Assembly: GCA_023416055.1 (NCBI GenBank)
Contig: JAEZIH010000080.1
Coordinates: forward strand, 1 to 17,076
Direction of reading: 5' to 3'
Length of the DNA: 17,076 nucleotides
Origin: Pseudomonadota bacterium
Lineage (GTDB): Bacteria > Pseudomonadota > Alphaproteobacteria > Caulobacterales > Caulobacteraceae
The notes under the pieces are model-generated. The model did no database searches, had not been told where the DNA came from, and saw only the letters and a program-made list of their open reading frames with translations. The position numbers were made by a program, and so were the translations under genes. Below, in pieces: positions 6,125-14,054 of this stretch; the first letter of the stretch is position 1, and every line of letters begins with the position of its first letter.

Positions 6125-7336
6125 GTGGCGCGCAAGATCACTCTCGACTTCCTCAAGACCGAGGCCGCCTCGGGCGTCGTGCTGGGGCTCGCGGCCCTCG
6201 CCGCACTGGTTGTGGCCAACTCGCCCCTGTCGCCGGCGTACTACGCCTGGCTGAAAAGCGAGCACGTCCTGCAGGTCGGCCCGCTGCTGCTGGAGCTGTC
6301 GATCTCCGAATGGATCAAGGAAGGCCTGATGGCGGTCTTCTTCCTGGTCGTCGGTCTGGAGATCAAATACGAAATCCTGCGCGGTGAGCTCAGCGATCCG
6401 AAAAAGCTGGCCACGCCCGTGCTGGCGGCGTTGGGGGGCATGGCGGCCCCCGCGCTCGTCTACCTCGCCGTCTCCGGCCTGCTCGGCGGTCCGCACGGGG
6501 GATGGCCGATTCCCCTCGCCACCGACATCGCCTTCGCCTTGGCCGTCTTCGCCGTCGTCGCCCGCAGCCTGCCCGGATCTCTGCGCATCTTCCTTCTGAC
6601 CCTGGCCATCGTCGACGATCTCGGGGCCATCGCCCTGATCGCCGTGCTGTTCTCCAGCGAAGTGGCGTTGCTCCCGCTTCTCTGGATCGTGGGCCTCCTG
6701 CTGGTAGGCGGCGTGCTGGCGCGGATCCGCAAGGTTCCCGCCCCCTTCTGGGTCCTTGGCTTCGGCCTCGTCTGGTACCTGACCGTTCTCGCGGGCCTGT
6801 CCACCTCCCTGACCGCGGTCGCCTTTGCCGCCATCGTCCCGGTCAAGAGCCGGCGAAGCGACGGCCAGAGCCCGCTCAGGGAGGCGATGCACGACCTCCA
6901 CCCCTACGTCGCCTTCCTGGTCCTGCCGTTGTTCGCCTTCGCCAAGGCGGGCGTCAGCTTCGGCGGCTTGTCGCTCGAGCAGGCCTTCGCCCCGCTGGTC
7001 GTGGGCATCGCCCTTGGCCTGTTCATCGGCAAGCAGATCGGCGTGTTCGGCGCGGCCTGGTTGGCCTCAGCCCTGAAGATCGGCCGTCGGCCGGGCGGCG
7101 CGACCTGGTTCGAGCTCTACGGCGTCAGCCTGCTGTGCGGCGTCGGCTTCACCATGAGCCTGTTCATCGGCGTCCTCGCCTTCCCGGGCGCTGTCGACTC
7201 GCCGCAGCAGATCGAGGTTAAGCTGGGGGTCCTCGGCGGCTCCCTGCTCTCGGCGATGGCCGGGGCGATCGTCCTGGGCGTTGCTGGCCGACGGCGCAAG
7301 GAATTGGCCGGACAAGGGCCGGATACTCACCAATAG
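6125..7336 (+). CDS. nhaA: Na+/H+ antiporter NhaA
   Basis: Inner-membrane antiporter that expels one Na+ (or Li+) in exchange for two H+, for pH and salt homeostasis. Starting at GTG 6125 it has 403 aa (E. coli 388) and about 12 hydrophobic helices. Functional residues are conserved: D134 in PLATDIAFALAV (E. coli D133), D164-D165 in TLAIVDDLGAI (D163-D164, the ion-binding pair) and K303 in FIGKQIGVF (K300). The LLCGVGFTMS motif (337-345) is also typical. GTG was chosen because GGAGG (6115-6119) lies 5 nt before it and the protein then begins VARKITLDFLKTEAASG as in relatives. An ATG at 5960 would add 55 residues that cover the leader RNA and are not membrane-like. No clear terminator follows; a weak hairpin TCACC/GGTGA (7327-7331 with 7339-7343) overlaps the stop codon. 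Confidence 0.95.
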   Translation: MARKITLDFLKTEAASGVVLGLAALAALVVANSPLSPAYYAWLKSEHVLQVGPLLLELSISEWIKEGLMAVFFLVVGLEIKYEILRGELSDPKKLATPVLAALGGMAAPALVYLAVSGLLGGPHGGWPIPLATDIAFALAVFAVVARSLPGSLRIFLLTLAIVDDLGAIALIAVLFSSEVALLPLLWIVGLLLVGGVLARIRKVPAPFWVLGFGLVWYLTVLAGLSTSLTAVAFAAIVPVKSRRSDGQSPLREAMHDLHPYVAFLVLPLFAFAKAGVSFGGLSLEQAFAPLVVGIALGLFIGKQIGVFGAAWLASALKIGRRPGGATWFELYGVSLLCGVGFTMSLFIGVLAFPGAVDSPQQIEVKLGVLGGSLLSAMAGAIVLGVAGRRRKELAGQGPDTHQ

Positions 7337-7570
7337 CGGGTGAATATTGACCTAACGTCATCGATTTCTGTCGCTTTTGCGTCACAGTCCGGGTCGGCCC
7401 ACGGCTGAAATGCGGCGCGACTCCACCCCGATGCTTGTCGGGGAGTCCGGCTTGGCTTACCCCGGAAGCTGGAGTTTCCGCGCTCCGCAAGAAGAGCGCG
7501 GCAAGGGATCAGGAAACGCCGCGGGCGCCCCGGATCATTCGGGAGCCCCCGGCCATGTCGGGGAGCGACC
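7337..7570 (+). promoter_or_regulatory. Structured leader of the TonB-dependent receptor
   Basis: Three hairpins are visible: GACT-CCCCGA / TCGGGG-AGTC with a 3-nt bulge (7419-7431 with 7438-7447, loop TGCTTG); an 8-bp stem CCGCGCTC/GAGCGCGG (7478-7485 with 7494-7501, loop CGCAAGAA); and CCCCG/CGGGG (7547-7551 with 7559-7563), which traps the GGGGAG ribosome binding site at 7560-7565. The 10-mer TGTCGGGGAG occurs twice, at 7437-7445 (first T at 7436) inside hairpin one and again at the ribosome binding site. Two GANTC sites (7419-7423 and 7443-7447), the target of the methylase CcrM, flank the first hairpin. A TTGACC at 7347-7352 could be a -35, but I see no convincing -10. No known riboswitch core (such as a cobalamin box) was recognised. 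Confidence 0.45.
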
Positions 7571-10177
7571 ATGCGCCTTACCAACCTTCTTCGCACTTCC
7601 GTGTCGGCGGCCGTCGTAGGCGCTGTCGCCTTCGGCTTCGCCGGCGCCGCTTCGGCCCAGGACGGCCAGGACCGCGCGACCACCATCGACGACATCATCG
7701 TCACGGCGCAGAAGCGTGAGCAGAACCTGCAGGACGTGCCGATCGTGGTCACGAGCCTGTCGCAGGAGGCGCTCGAGGACGCCGGCGTCCGCGACATCAA
7801 GGACCTGCAGATCCTCACCCCCGGCATGACCGTGACTTCGACCTCGTCCGAGGCCTCGACCACGGCCCGTATCCGCGGCGTCGGCACCGTCGGCGACAAC
7901 CCCGGTCTCGAGAGCTCGGTCGGCGTGGTCATCGACGGCGTCTACCGTTCGCGCAACTCGGTCGGCTTCGGCGACCTGGGCGAACTGCAGCGCATCGAGG
8001 TGCTGAAGGGCCCGCAGGGCACCCTGTTCGGCAAGAACACCTCGGCCGGCGTCATCAACATCATCACCGAGGCGCCGTCGTTCACGCCGGGCTACAACGC
8101 CGAACTGACCATCGGCAACTATGGCGCCATCGGCGTCTCCGGTTCGGTCACCGGCCCGATCACTGACACCCTGGCCATGCGTCTCTACGCCGGTCGCCGC
8201 CTGCGCGACGGCTTCATGGAGATCGACACCGGTGACGGCCCGCGTGCGGAGACGGATGACAACAACCAGGACTTCGGCACCGTCCGGGGCCAGCTGCTGT
8301 GGCTGCCGAACGACAACACTTCGGTCCGCTTCATCGCTGACTACTCGGCGCGCGACGAATACTGCTGCATCGGCACCCAGATCCGCACCGGCCAGACCTA
8401 TCCGTTCGTCGACATGCTCTCGAACGGTCCGGGCCAGCGTCCGCCGGCCCCCGGCTTCGGCATGCAGCCGTTCGAACGCATCGGCTACGCCAACCGCTCC
8501 AGCGGCCAGGAAGTCGAAGACAAGGGCTGGTCGGTCGAAGCCAACTTCGACCTGCCGTCCTTCCTCGGCGGTTCGACCCTGACCTCGGTCTCGTCGTGGC
8601 GGAAGTGGTCGTCCAGCCTCGGCCATGAGATCGACTACACCGGCGCCGACATCGCCTACCGCGAACAGGACGGCGGCTTCGGCTTCATCGTCGAGAACGC
8701 CACCCAGGAGTTCCGCCTCGCCGGCTCGAACGACACCCTCGACTGGCTGGTCGGCGCCTTCATCACCCAGGAAGACATCAACCGCACCGACAGCTGGTAC
8801 TTCGGGGCCGACTACACGCCCTTCCTGTCCCTGCTCCTCAGCGCGCGTCTGAACGGCGTGAACCCGGCGCTGCCGATCAGCCCGAGCACCATCGGCTGCT
8901 ACACCGCGGCTGGCCAGACCGCGCTTGGCTTTGGCACTTGCCTCGGCACGGGCGGCGCGGTCGGCGGCGGCGGCCCCGGCTTCATCGTCGGCCAGGGCTT
9001 TGCGGACGAGTATGATCAGGGATCGACCTCGTTCGCCCTGTTCACCAACAACACTTGGCGCGTCACCGACGCCTTCGACCTGACTCTCGGCCTGCGCTAC
9101 ACCATGGACGAGAAGACGCTGCGCGGCACCCAGACCAACACCGGCGGCAACGGCGCCACCTGCGCCGCGGCGCTCGGCAACGCCGGCGCCATCGGCGCTG
9201 TGCTCGGCGCGGGCAACGCCTCCACGATCCTCGGCAACTTCTGTCTGCCGTGGGCCAACGTGGCCTTCAACAATCGCAGCGTGAACGAGAAGTTCGACGA
9301 CAGCGAACTCAGCGGCACGATCAAGGCGTCCTACCGCCTGAACCCGTCGGTCCTGACCTATGTGTCGTACGCCCGCGGCTACAAGAGCTTCGGCTACAAC
9401 CTCGACCGCGTGCAAAACGGGATCACCCCGGCCGCCTCGACCCTGTTCCCGTCGGAAGTCGTGGACAGCTACGAAGCCGGTGTGAAGAGCACTCTGCTCG
9501 ACCGCACCCTGCTGCTCAACGCGACCTATTTCGACCAGACCTTCCACGACTTCCAGCTCAACACCTTCCTCGGCACCGCCTTCGTGGTTGAGTCGATCCC
9601 CGAGCTGACTTCGCGCGGGATCGACGCCGACTTCCTGTGGTTCAGCCCGATTGAGGGCCTGAGCTTCCAGGGCGGTCTGACCTGGACCAAGGCCGAGTAC
9701 GGCGACTTCACCGCCGCCGACCTGGCCAATCCGCTCAACTTCCCGCAGCTCTCCCTGCTGCCGGGCGCCACGGCTTCGTTTGCGCCGGAATGGTCGGGCA
9801 CCCTGGCGATCAACTTCGACCGCAACATCGGCGACGACCTGCGCACGGGCTTCAGCCTCGCCGCCAAGTACATGTCGGACTACAACACCGGCTCGGACCT
9901 GATCCCGTACAAGCAGCAGGATGCGTTCACTACCCTCAACGCCCGCTTCCTGGTGGGCAGCGCGGACGAACGCTGGACCGGCGAGTTCTGGATCCAGAAC
10001 CTGACCGACGAGGAGTACATCCAGGTGGCGTACAATGCGCCGCTGCAGGGCTCGTCGTTCCAGTCTACGGTCCAGCCGAACGGGACCTACTATAACCAGG
10101 CGCTGGACACCCAGACCTACAACGCCTTCCTGGGCGCCCCGCGCACCTACGGCGCGACCCTGCGCATCAGGTACTGA
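7571..10177 (+). CDS. TonB-dependent outer-membrane receptor (868 aa)
   Basis: Energy-coupled outer-membrane importer. The signal peptide is residues 1-29 (basic start, hydrophobic core, GAASA|QD cleavage). The TonB box is DIIVTAQ (41-47). The plug domain (about 50-170) carries RIRGVGT (100-106), VVIDGVYRS (119-127) and QRIEVLKGPQGTLFGKNTSA (140-159). The 22-strand barrel fills the rest and ends in the terminal aromatic residue (GATLRIRY, 861-868) needed for assembly. Length fits the family. The substrate is unknown: this subtype is expanded in Caulobacterales and sphingomonads for iron chelates, sugars, terpenes and others, and no transport or enzyme genes beside it give a clue. It contains six Cys (265, 266, 443, 457, 531, 558), most in loop-like, Gly-rich stretches. 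ATG 7571 follows GGGGAG at 5-nt spacing. Monocistronic, with a strong terminator. Confidence 0.95.
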   Translation: MRLTNLLRTSVSAAVVGAVAFGFAGAASAQDGQDRATTIDDIIVTAQKREQNLQDVPIVVTSLSQEALEDAGVRDIKDLQILTPGMTVTSTSSEASTTARIRGVGTVGDNPGLESSVGVVIDGVYRSRNSVGFGDLGELQRIEVLKGPQGTLFGKNTSAGVINIITEAPSFTPGYNAELTIGNYGAIGVSGSVTGPITDTLAMRLYAGRRLRDGFMEIDTGDGPRAETDDNNQDFGTVRGQLLWLPNDNTSVRFIADYSARDEYCCIGTQIRTGQTYPFVDMLSNGPGQRPPAPGFGMQPFERIGYANRSSGQEVEDKGWSVEANFDLPSFLGGSTLTSVSSWRKWSSSLGHEIDYTGADIAYREQDGGFGFIVENATQEFRLAGSNDTLDWLVGAFITQEDINRTDSWYFGADYTPFLSLLLSARLNGVNPALPISPSTIGCYTAAGQTALGFGTCLGTGGAVGGGGPGFIVGQGFADEYDQGSTSFALFTNNTWRVTDAFDLTLGLRYTMDEKTLRGTQTNTGGNGATCAAALGNAGAIGAVLGAGNASTILGNFCLPWANVAFNNRSVNEKFDDSELSGTIKASYRLNPSVLTYVSYARGYKSFGYNLDRVQNGITPAASTLFPSEVVDSYEAGVKSTLLDRTLLLNATYFDQTFHDFQLNTFLGTAFVVESIPELTSRGIDADFLWFSPIEGLSFQGGLTWTKAEYGDFTAADLANPLNFPQLSLLPGATASFAPEWSGTLAINFDRNIGDDLRTGFSLAAKYMSDYNTGSDLIPYKQQDAFTTLNARFLVGSADERWTGEFWIQNLTDEEYIQVAYNAPLQGSSFQSTVQPNGTYYNQALDTQTYNAFLGAPRTYGATLRIRY

Positions 10178-10205
10178 TCGGCCACGCCGGAAGGCGGACC
10201 AGGAG

Positions 10206-10243
10206 GCCGGCCGGGGGCGACCCCGGCCGGCTTTTTGTTGTTT
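10206..10243 (+). terminator. Intrinsic terminator of the TonB-dependent receptor gene
   Basis: A perfect 11-bp GC stem (GCCGGCCGGGG at 10206-10216 with CCCCGGCCGGC at 10221-10231) around a GCGA (GNRA) tetraloop, followed by TTTTTGTTGTTT. It starts 28 bp after the stop codon. Confidence 0.95.
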
Positions 10244-10537
10244 GGGCAAGAGCGACGGCTGTCAGTGTCGCCCTGTCGAGTGAAGGCCGCGTGGTCCGGC
10301 GCGGCCGGGACGCCGCAGCTGTATCCGCCCAAGGCCGCGCTGCCGAATTTCGTAACCAGTACGCGGCCCTGGCTGGCGCGGCGGCGTACTGCCGCTCGCT
10401 CGCGTCCGGCGGCGCCAAAGCGCAGGCAGTCTGCAACAGGCGGCCGTATGGGACGGGCAGGGTGCCGGTGCATTCTCCGACGGGCGCGCCAGCCTTGCGT
10501 CACGCCGACCCGGGTCGACCCGGGAGCTGACCATTCC
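10244..10537. other. Gene-free stretch between two terminators
   Basis: About 294 bp bounded by the receptor terminator and the opposing terminator at 10538. Several overlapping frames of 70-118 codons exist on both strands, but none has a ribosome binding site, a recognisable domain or a consistently G/C-ending codon pattern over its length. The minus-strand frame around 10330-10480 has mostly G/C third positions for about 35 codons, then loses this, so an old gene remnant is possible. A palindrome CGACCCGGGTCG (10506-10517) and two GACCCGGG copies (10507-10514 and 10517-10524) are present. No RNA gene was recognised. Confidence 0.5.
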
Positions 10538-10575
10538 CCAAAAACAAAGGCCCCCGCCGCGGCGCGGCAGGGGCC
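10538..10575 (-). terminator. Intrinsic terminator of the small exported-protein gene
   Basis: On the minus strand a GC stem (10575-10565 with 10559-10549, one C/A mismatch, 5-nt loop) is followed by TTTGTTTTTGGGG. It lies 21 bp after the stop codon of the 74-aa gene. Confidence 0.9.
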
Positions 10576-10596
10576 TGAACAGCGATGAGCGTGCGG

Positions 10597-10821
10597 TCAG
10601 TCGCTTTCGCTGTCATCATCGGTGGCGGCGACGATGCCCGCGACGAGGATGGCGGCCCCGACCAGCAGGACCGGCAGGGGAACGCCGGCGAATTCCCGGG
10701 CGTCATCGGCAGACGCGCCGATGCGGTCGCCCACGCGCGCGGCGGCCGTTCCGTTGGCCGCGGCGGCCTGACCGGCCACAAGCAGCAGTCCCGCCGTAAC
10801 GGCGGCGATGGTCTTCTTCAC
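10597..10821 (-). CDS. Small exported or membrane protein with acidic tail (74 aa)
   Basis: Unrecognised function. With the GTG at 10821 the protein begins VKKTIAAVTAGLLLVAGQAAA, a standard signal peptide with likely cleavage after AAA (residues 19-21). It continues with a short polar stretch (VGDRIGASADDAREFAG), one hydrophobic helix (about 47-66, VPLPVLLVGAAILVAGIVAA) and a strongly acidic end (TDDDSESD). Similar little proteins with a helix and an Asp/Ser-rich tail occur in sphingomonads and Caulobacterales, to my recollection without known role. The GTG start is supported by GGGAG 7 nt upstream and by the signal peptide beginning exactly there; longer frames from 10908 or 10860 add Cys/Ser-rich residues with no such support. 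It has its own strong terminator, which argues that it is a real, expressed gene. Confidence 0.75.
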   Translation of the reverse strand: MKKTIAAVTAGLLLVAGQAAAANGTAAARVGDRIGASADDAREFAGVPLPVLLVGAAILVAGIVAATDDDSESD

Positions 10822-10915
10822 AGGGGAGCTCCCGGATTCGTTCAAGACAGCCTTGACCATACAACTTGACAGCGTGCAAGTCCCGGTTGCGAAGGGAGTG
10901 TGGTTCACGCAAATG

Positions 10916-10943
10916 GCAACCGTGACCCGCAGGCCACGGTTGC
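10916..10943 (-). terminator. Hairpin after the RND efflux operon, probable weak terminator
   Basis: A perfect 9-bp inverted repeat GCAACCGTG/CACGGTTGC (10916-10924 with 10935-10943) with a 10-nt loop, 36 bp after the stop of the RND transporter. On the minus strand it is followed only by CATTTGCG, a poor U-tract, so it may be a factor-assisted terminator or an RNA-stabilising 3' hairpin. Confidence 0.5.
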
Positions 10944-10979
10944 ATGACGGGGCACGTCACGGTCGAAGGCGGCGCGACC

Positions 10980-13900
10980 CTACTCCGGACTCGCCGGAGC
11001 GGTCCGGCCGGGCGTGTGCCGCTGACCCTCGAACATCTTGCCCAGACGCCGGGAGAAGAAGCCGGCGACATCATCGACAATGGTGAAGATGGCCGGAATG
11101 AACAGCAGCGACAGGAAGGTCGAAGTGATCAGCCCGCCGATCACCGCGATGGCCATCGGTTGCCGGAAGGCCACGTCGGCTCCGAGGCCAACGGCGATCG
11201 GCAACATGCCGGCGCCCATCGCCACGGTGGTCATCAGAATGGGTCGGGCGCGCTTGTGGGCCGCGTCCAGAAGGGCCTCGTGCCGCGTCATGCCCTCCCT
11301 GCGGGCCATGATCACGTAGTCGACAAGCAGGATCGAGTTCTTGGCGGCGATGCCCATCAGCATCAGCACCCCGATGAGGGAGGAGATCGAGAAGCTCGAC
11401 CCCATCAGCAACAGGCCGACGAAGGCCCCGCCGATGGCCAGCGGCAGCGCCGCCATGATGGTGATCGGATAGGCGAAGCTTTTGAACAGCAGCACCAGCA
11501 CGGCGTACATCAGCAGCAGGCCCGAGCCGAAGGCGATGGCGAAGCCGCTGATCATTTCCGCCAGGAACTCGGTGTCGCCGGACGGCACCTCGCGCACTCC
11601 CTCCGGCAGGTTCTTCACCGGCTCCAGCGCGCGGACCCGCTGGGCCGCCTCGCCGACGGTGATGCCCTCGAGCTCGGCGGTGATGGTGGCCACGCGCGAG
11701 CGGTCGCGGCGGGTGATTTCTGACGGGCCGGCGCCGAAAGTGATGTCGGCCACGGCGCTCAGCGGCACGGAGGCCCCCGTGGAGGTCGGCACCCGCAGGT
11801 TCTCGACCACCGACAGGTCCTGACGCGCCTGTTCGCTCAGCATCAGCCGGATCGGGATTTGGCGGTCGCCGAGATTGTACTTGGGCAGGTTCTGGTCGAC
11901 GTCCCCCAGCGTGGCCACCCGCACGGTCTGCGAGATGGCGCCGGTGGAGACGCCCATCAGGGCGGCCTGGTCCGGCTTGGGCGTGATCAGAATCTCCGGC
12001 CGCGCAATGGAGGCCGTGTTGACCACATTGGCGAGACCCGGAACGTTCCGCATCTCCGCCTCGACGGCCCTTGTGGCCGTCTCCAGAGCCGGTCCGTTGT
12101 CGCTCAGCAGGGAAAGGCTGAAGCGGGTGCCGTCCCCGGGGCCGCCTCCGCCGCCGCCGGCTCCGATGCGGGCGCCGGGTACGTCGCGGAACTGGTCGAC
12201 CATGGTCCGCACGAACGCCTGCTGGCTCAGTCGCCGGTCGCCCTTGTCGACCAGATCGGCGACCACCGTAGCCTTGGCCACGTCGATCGAGCCGTAGACC
12301 GACTCCACTTCTGGCCGCTGGGACAGCACCTCGGTCATCTGCGCGACGATGGCGTCTGTCTCCTGCAGCGTCGCGCCTGGCGGCAGCTCGACGCTGAACG
12401 AGGCGCGGCCCTGGTCCCCCGCCGGGAAGGGCTCCGCCGGCACCTGCATGCCGAGGAAGATCGAACCGATGAAGATGGCGACGCCGCCGCCCAGCACGAA
12501 CCACCGATGGCGCAGCGAAACCTTCAGGGCGCGCAGATAGGGCCCCATCCAGAACGGATCGGCGTCGTGGTGCTTGTCCGAGTGCTTCAGCAGATAGGCG
12601 CCCATCAGCGGCGTCAGCATCCGCGCCACGACCAGCGAGAAGAACACGGCCACACATGCCGAAAGGGCGAAGGCGATGAAGAACTGGCCGATGATGCCCG
12701 GCATGAAGCCGACCGGCGCGAACACGGCGATGATGGTCGAGGTCGTCGCCACCACCGCCAGGCCGATCTCGTCGGCCGCCTCGATGGCGGCGTCATACGG
12801 CGACTTCCCGCCCCGCATGTGCCGCACGATGTTCTCGATCTCGACGATGGCGTCGTCGACGAGGATGCCGATTGTCAGGGACAGCGCGAGCAGGGTCACC
12901 CCGTTCAGCGACTGCCCTGTCGCCGACAGCACCGCGAATGTCGGTATCAGCGACAGGGGCAGGGCGACAGCGGCGATGATCGTGGCCCGGATATCGCGCA
13001 GGAAGACGAACACCACCAGCACCGCCAGAGCCGCCCCGAGCAGCAGCGCCTCGATCGAGGCGAGGTAGCTTTCCTCGATGTATTCGACGTTGGCGGTGAT
13101 CTGCTCGATCTCCAGCTCCGGATGAGCCTTGTCCATCTGGGCAACGACCTCGCGCACGCGATCCGCGACCTTCACCTCGCTGGCCTCGCGCGAACGCAGC
13201 ATGTTGAAGGTCACGACCTGCTGGCCGTTGTGCCTCGCCATGGCGCGCGGCTCGGTCCACGCGTCCTCGACCCGGCCAAGATCGGCCAGCCGCACGCTGC
13301 CGCCGCCGGACAGGGGGATGCGGGTCTCGCGCAGCTCTTCAAGCGAGCCTGCCGCGCCAGGGATGCGGATGGCCCGCTCCGAGCCGCCTACGGTCACCCG
13401 TCCGCCGGGCAGGTCGCTGTTGGCGGAGACAAGGGCCTGGCTGACCTGAGCCGCCGTGACGCCGAGGGCGGCCAGTCGGTCCGGATCGATCTCGACGCGG
13501 ATCTCGCGGTCGACGCCGCCCTGGCGGTTGACCTCTCCCACGCCCGGGATGGCGAGCAGGGCGCGGCTGACGTCGTTGTCGACGAACCAGCTCAGTTGCT
13601 CCGGGCTCATCGACGGAGAGCGCACCACATAGGTGATCAGACTGTCGCCGGTGATGTCGATGCGCTGGACCGTCGGTTCCTGCATGTCCTGGGGCAGGTC
13701 GCCGCGCAGCCCGGCCATTGCGTTGCGCACGTCGTTGGTGGCGCGCTCGACGTCGGTGCCCAGCTCGAACTCGATGATGGTGGTCGAATAGCCGTCGCTG
13801 ACCGTCGAATCCATGTGGCGCACGCCGCCGAGACCCGAGATCGCATCCTCGATAAGACGCGTCACCTGCGTCTCAAGCTCGCTCGGCGCGGCGCCAGGGC

Positions 13901-14054
13901 GCCCGGCGCCGACGTAGATCAGCGGAAACTCAACATCCGGATTGTTGTTGATCCGCATCGAGTTGAACCCGACGACCCCGGCGATCGTCAGCACCAGGAA
14001 CAGCAGGATGACCGGAATCGGATTCCGGATGGACCAGGCGGAAATCTGGTTCAT
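10980..14054 (-). CDS. RND-family multidrug efflux transporter, HAE1 type (1024 aa)
   Basis: Trimeric inner-membrane pump of the AcrB/MexB/MdtB superfamily that uses the proton gradient to expel drugs or other toxic compounds through a tripartite complex. Two repeats of a membrane half and a periplasmic porter half are visible, with 12 helices in all. The proton-relay residues are present: D400-D401 in GILVDDAIVEIENI (helix 4) and K905 in GIAAKNSILLVDYV (helix 10). The N-terminus (MNQISAWSIRNPIPVILLFL) is typical. The heavy-metal-type DExxx signature is absent, so a hydrophobic/amphiphilic substrate is more likely. An unusual run of six Gly followed by PGDG lies at 633-642 in the second porter domain. 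The ATG overlaps the adaptor's TGA by 4 bp, giving tight coupling. No outer-membrane factor gene is adjacent; a TolC/NodT-type protein elsewhere is expected. Confidence 0.95.
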   Translation of the reverse strand: MNQISAWSIRNPIPVILLFLVLTIAGVVGFNSMRINNNPDVEFPLIYVGAGRPGAAPSELETQVTRLIEDAISGLGGVRHMDSTVSDGYSTTIIEFELGTDVERATNDVRNAMAGLRGDLPQDMQEPTVQRIDITGDSLITYVVRSPSMSPEQLSWFVDNDVSRALLAIPGVGEVNRQGGVDREIRVEIDPDRLAALGVTAAQVSQALVSANSDLPGGRVTVGGSERAIRIPGAAGSLEELRETRIPLSGGGSVRLADLGRVEDAWTEPRAMARHNGQQVVTFNMLRSREASEVKVADRVREVVAQMDKAHPELEIEQITANVEYIEESYLASIEALLLGAALAVLVVFVFLRDIRATIIAAVALPLSLIPTFAVLSATGQSLNGVTLLALSLTIGILVDDAIVEIENIVRHMRGGKSPYDAAIEAADEIGLAVVATTSTIIAVFAPVGFMPGIIGQFFIAFALSACVAVFFSLVVARMLTPLMGAYLLKHSDKHHDADPFWMGPYLRALKVSLRHRWFVLGGGVAIFIGSIFLGMQVPAEPFPAGDQGRASFSVELPPGATLQETDAIVAQMTEVLSQRPEVESVYGSIDVAKATVVADLVDKGDRRLSQQAFVRTMVDQFRDVPGARIGAGGGGGGPGDGTRFSLSLLSDNGPALETATRAVEAEMRNVPGLANVVNTASIARPEILITPKPDQAALMGVSTGAISQTVRVATLGDVDQNLPKYNLGDRQIPIRLMLSEQARQDLSVVENLRVPTSTGASVPLSAVADITFGAGPSEITRRDRSRVATITAELEGITVGEAAQRVRALEPVKNLPEGVREVPSGDTEFLAEMISGFAIAFGSGLLLMYAVLVLLFKSFAYPITIMAALPLAIGGAFVGLLLMGSSFSISSLIGVLMLMGIAAKNSILLVDYVIMARREGMTRHEALLDAAHKRARPILMTTVAMGAGMLPIAVGLGADVAFRQPMAIAVIGGLITSTFLSLLFIPAIFTIVDDVAGFFSRRLGKMFEGQRHTPGRTAPASPE

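Noticed and set aside
7337..7570. Cobalamin or other known riboswitch ahead of the TonB-dependent receptor
   Set aside because: The conserved cobalamin box and other familiar cores are absent; only general hairpins are visible.
7535..10249. 904-codon open frame on the minus strand opposite the TonB-dependent receptor gene
   Set aside because: Shadow of the receptor's codon pattern in high-GC DNA; it is Arg/Ala/Val/Gly/Gln-rich low-complexity protein with no domain, and the plus frame is an unmistakable receptor. The long frames at 1095-3278, 11859-14267 and 17-1873 (plus) and 15320-17017 (minus) were rejected for the same reason.
10147..10588. Overlapping frames of 79-118 codons on both strands between the receptor and the small exported-protein gene
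   Set aside because: No ribosome binding sites or recognisable domains; several run through the receptor terminator or into the opposing one. Kept only as a gene-free stretch with a possible remnant.
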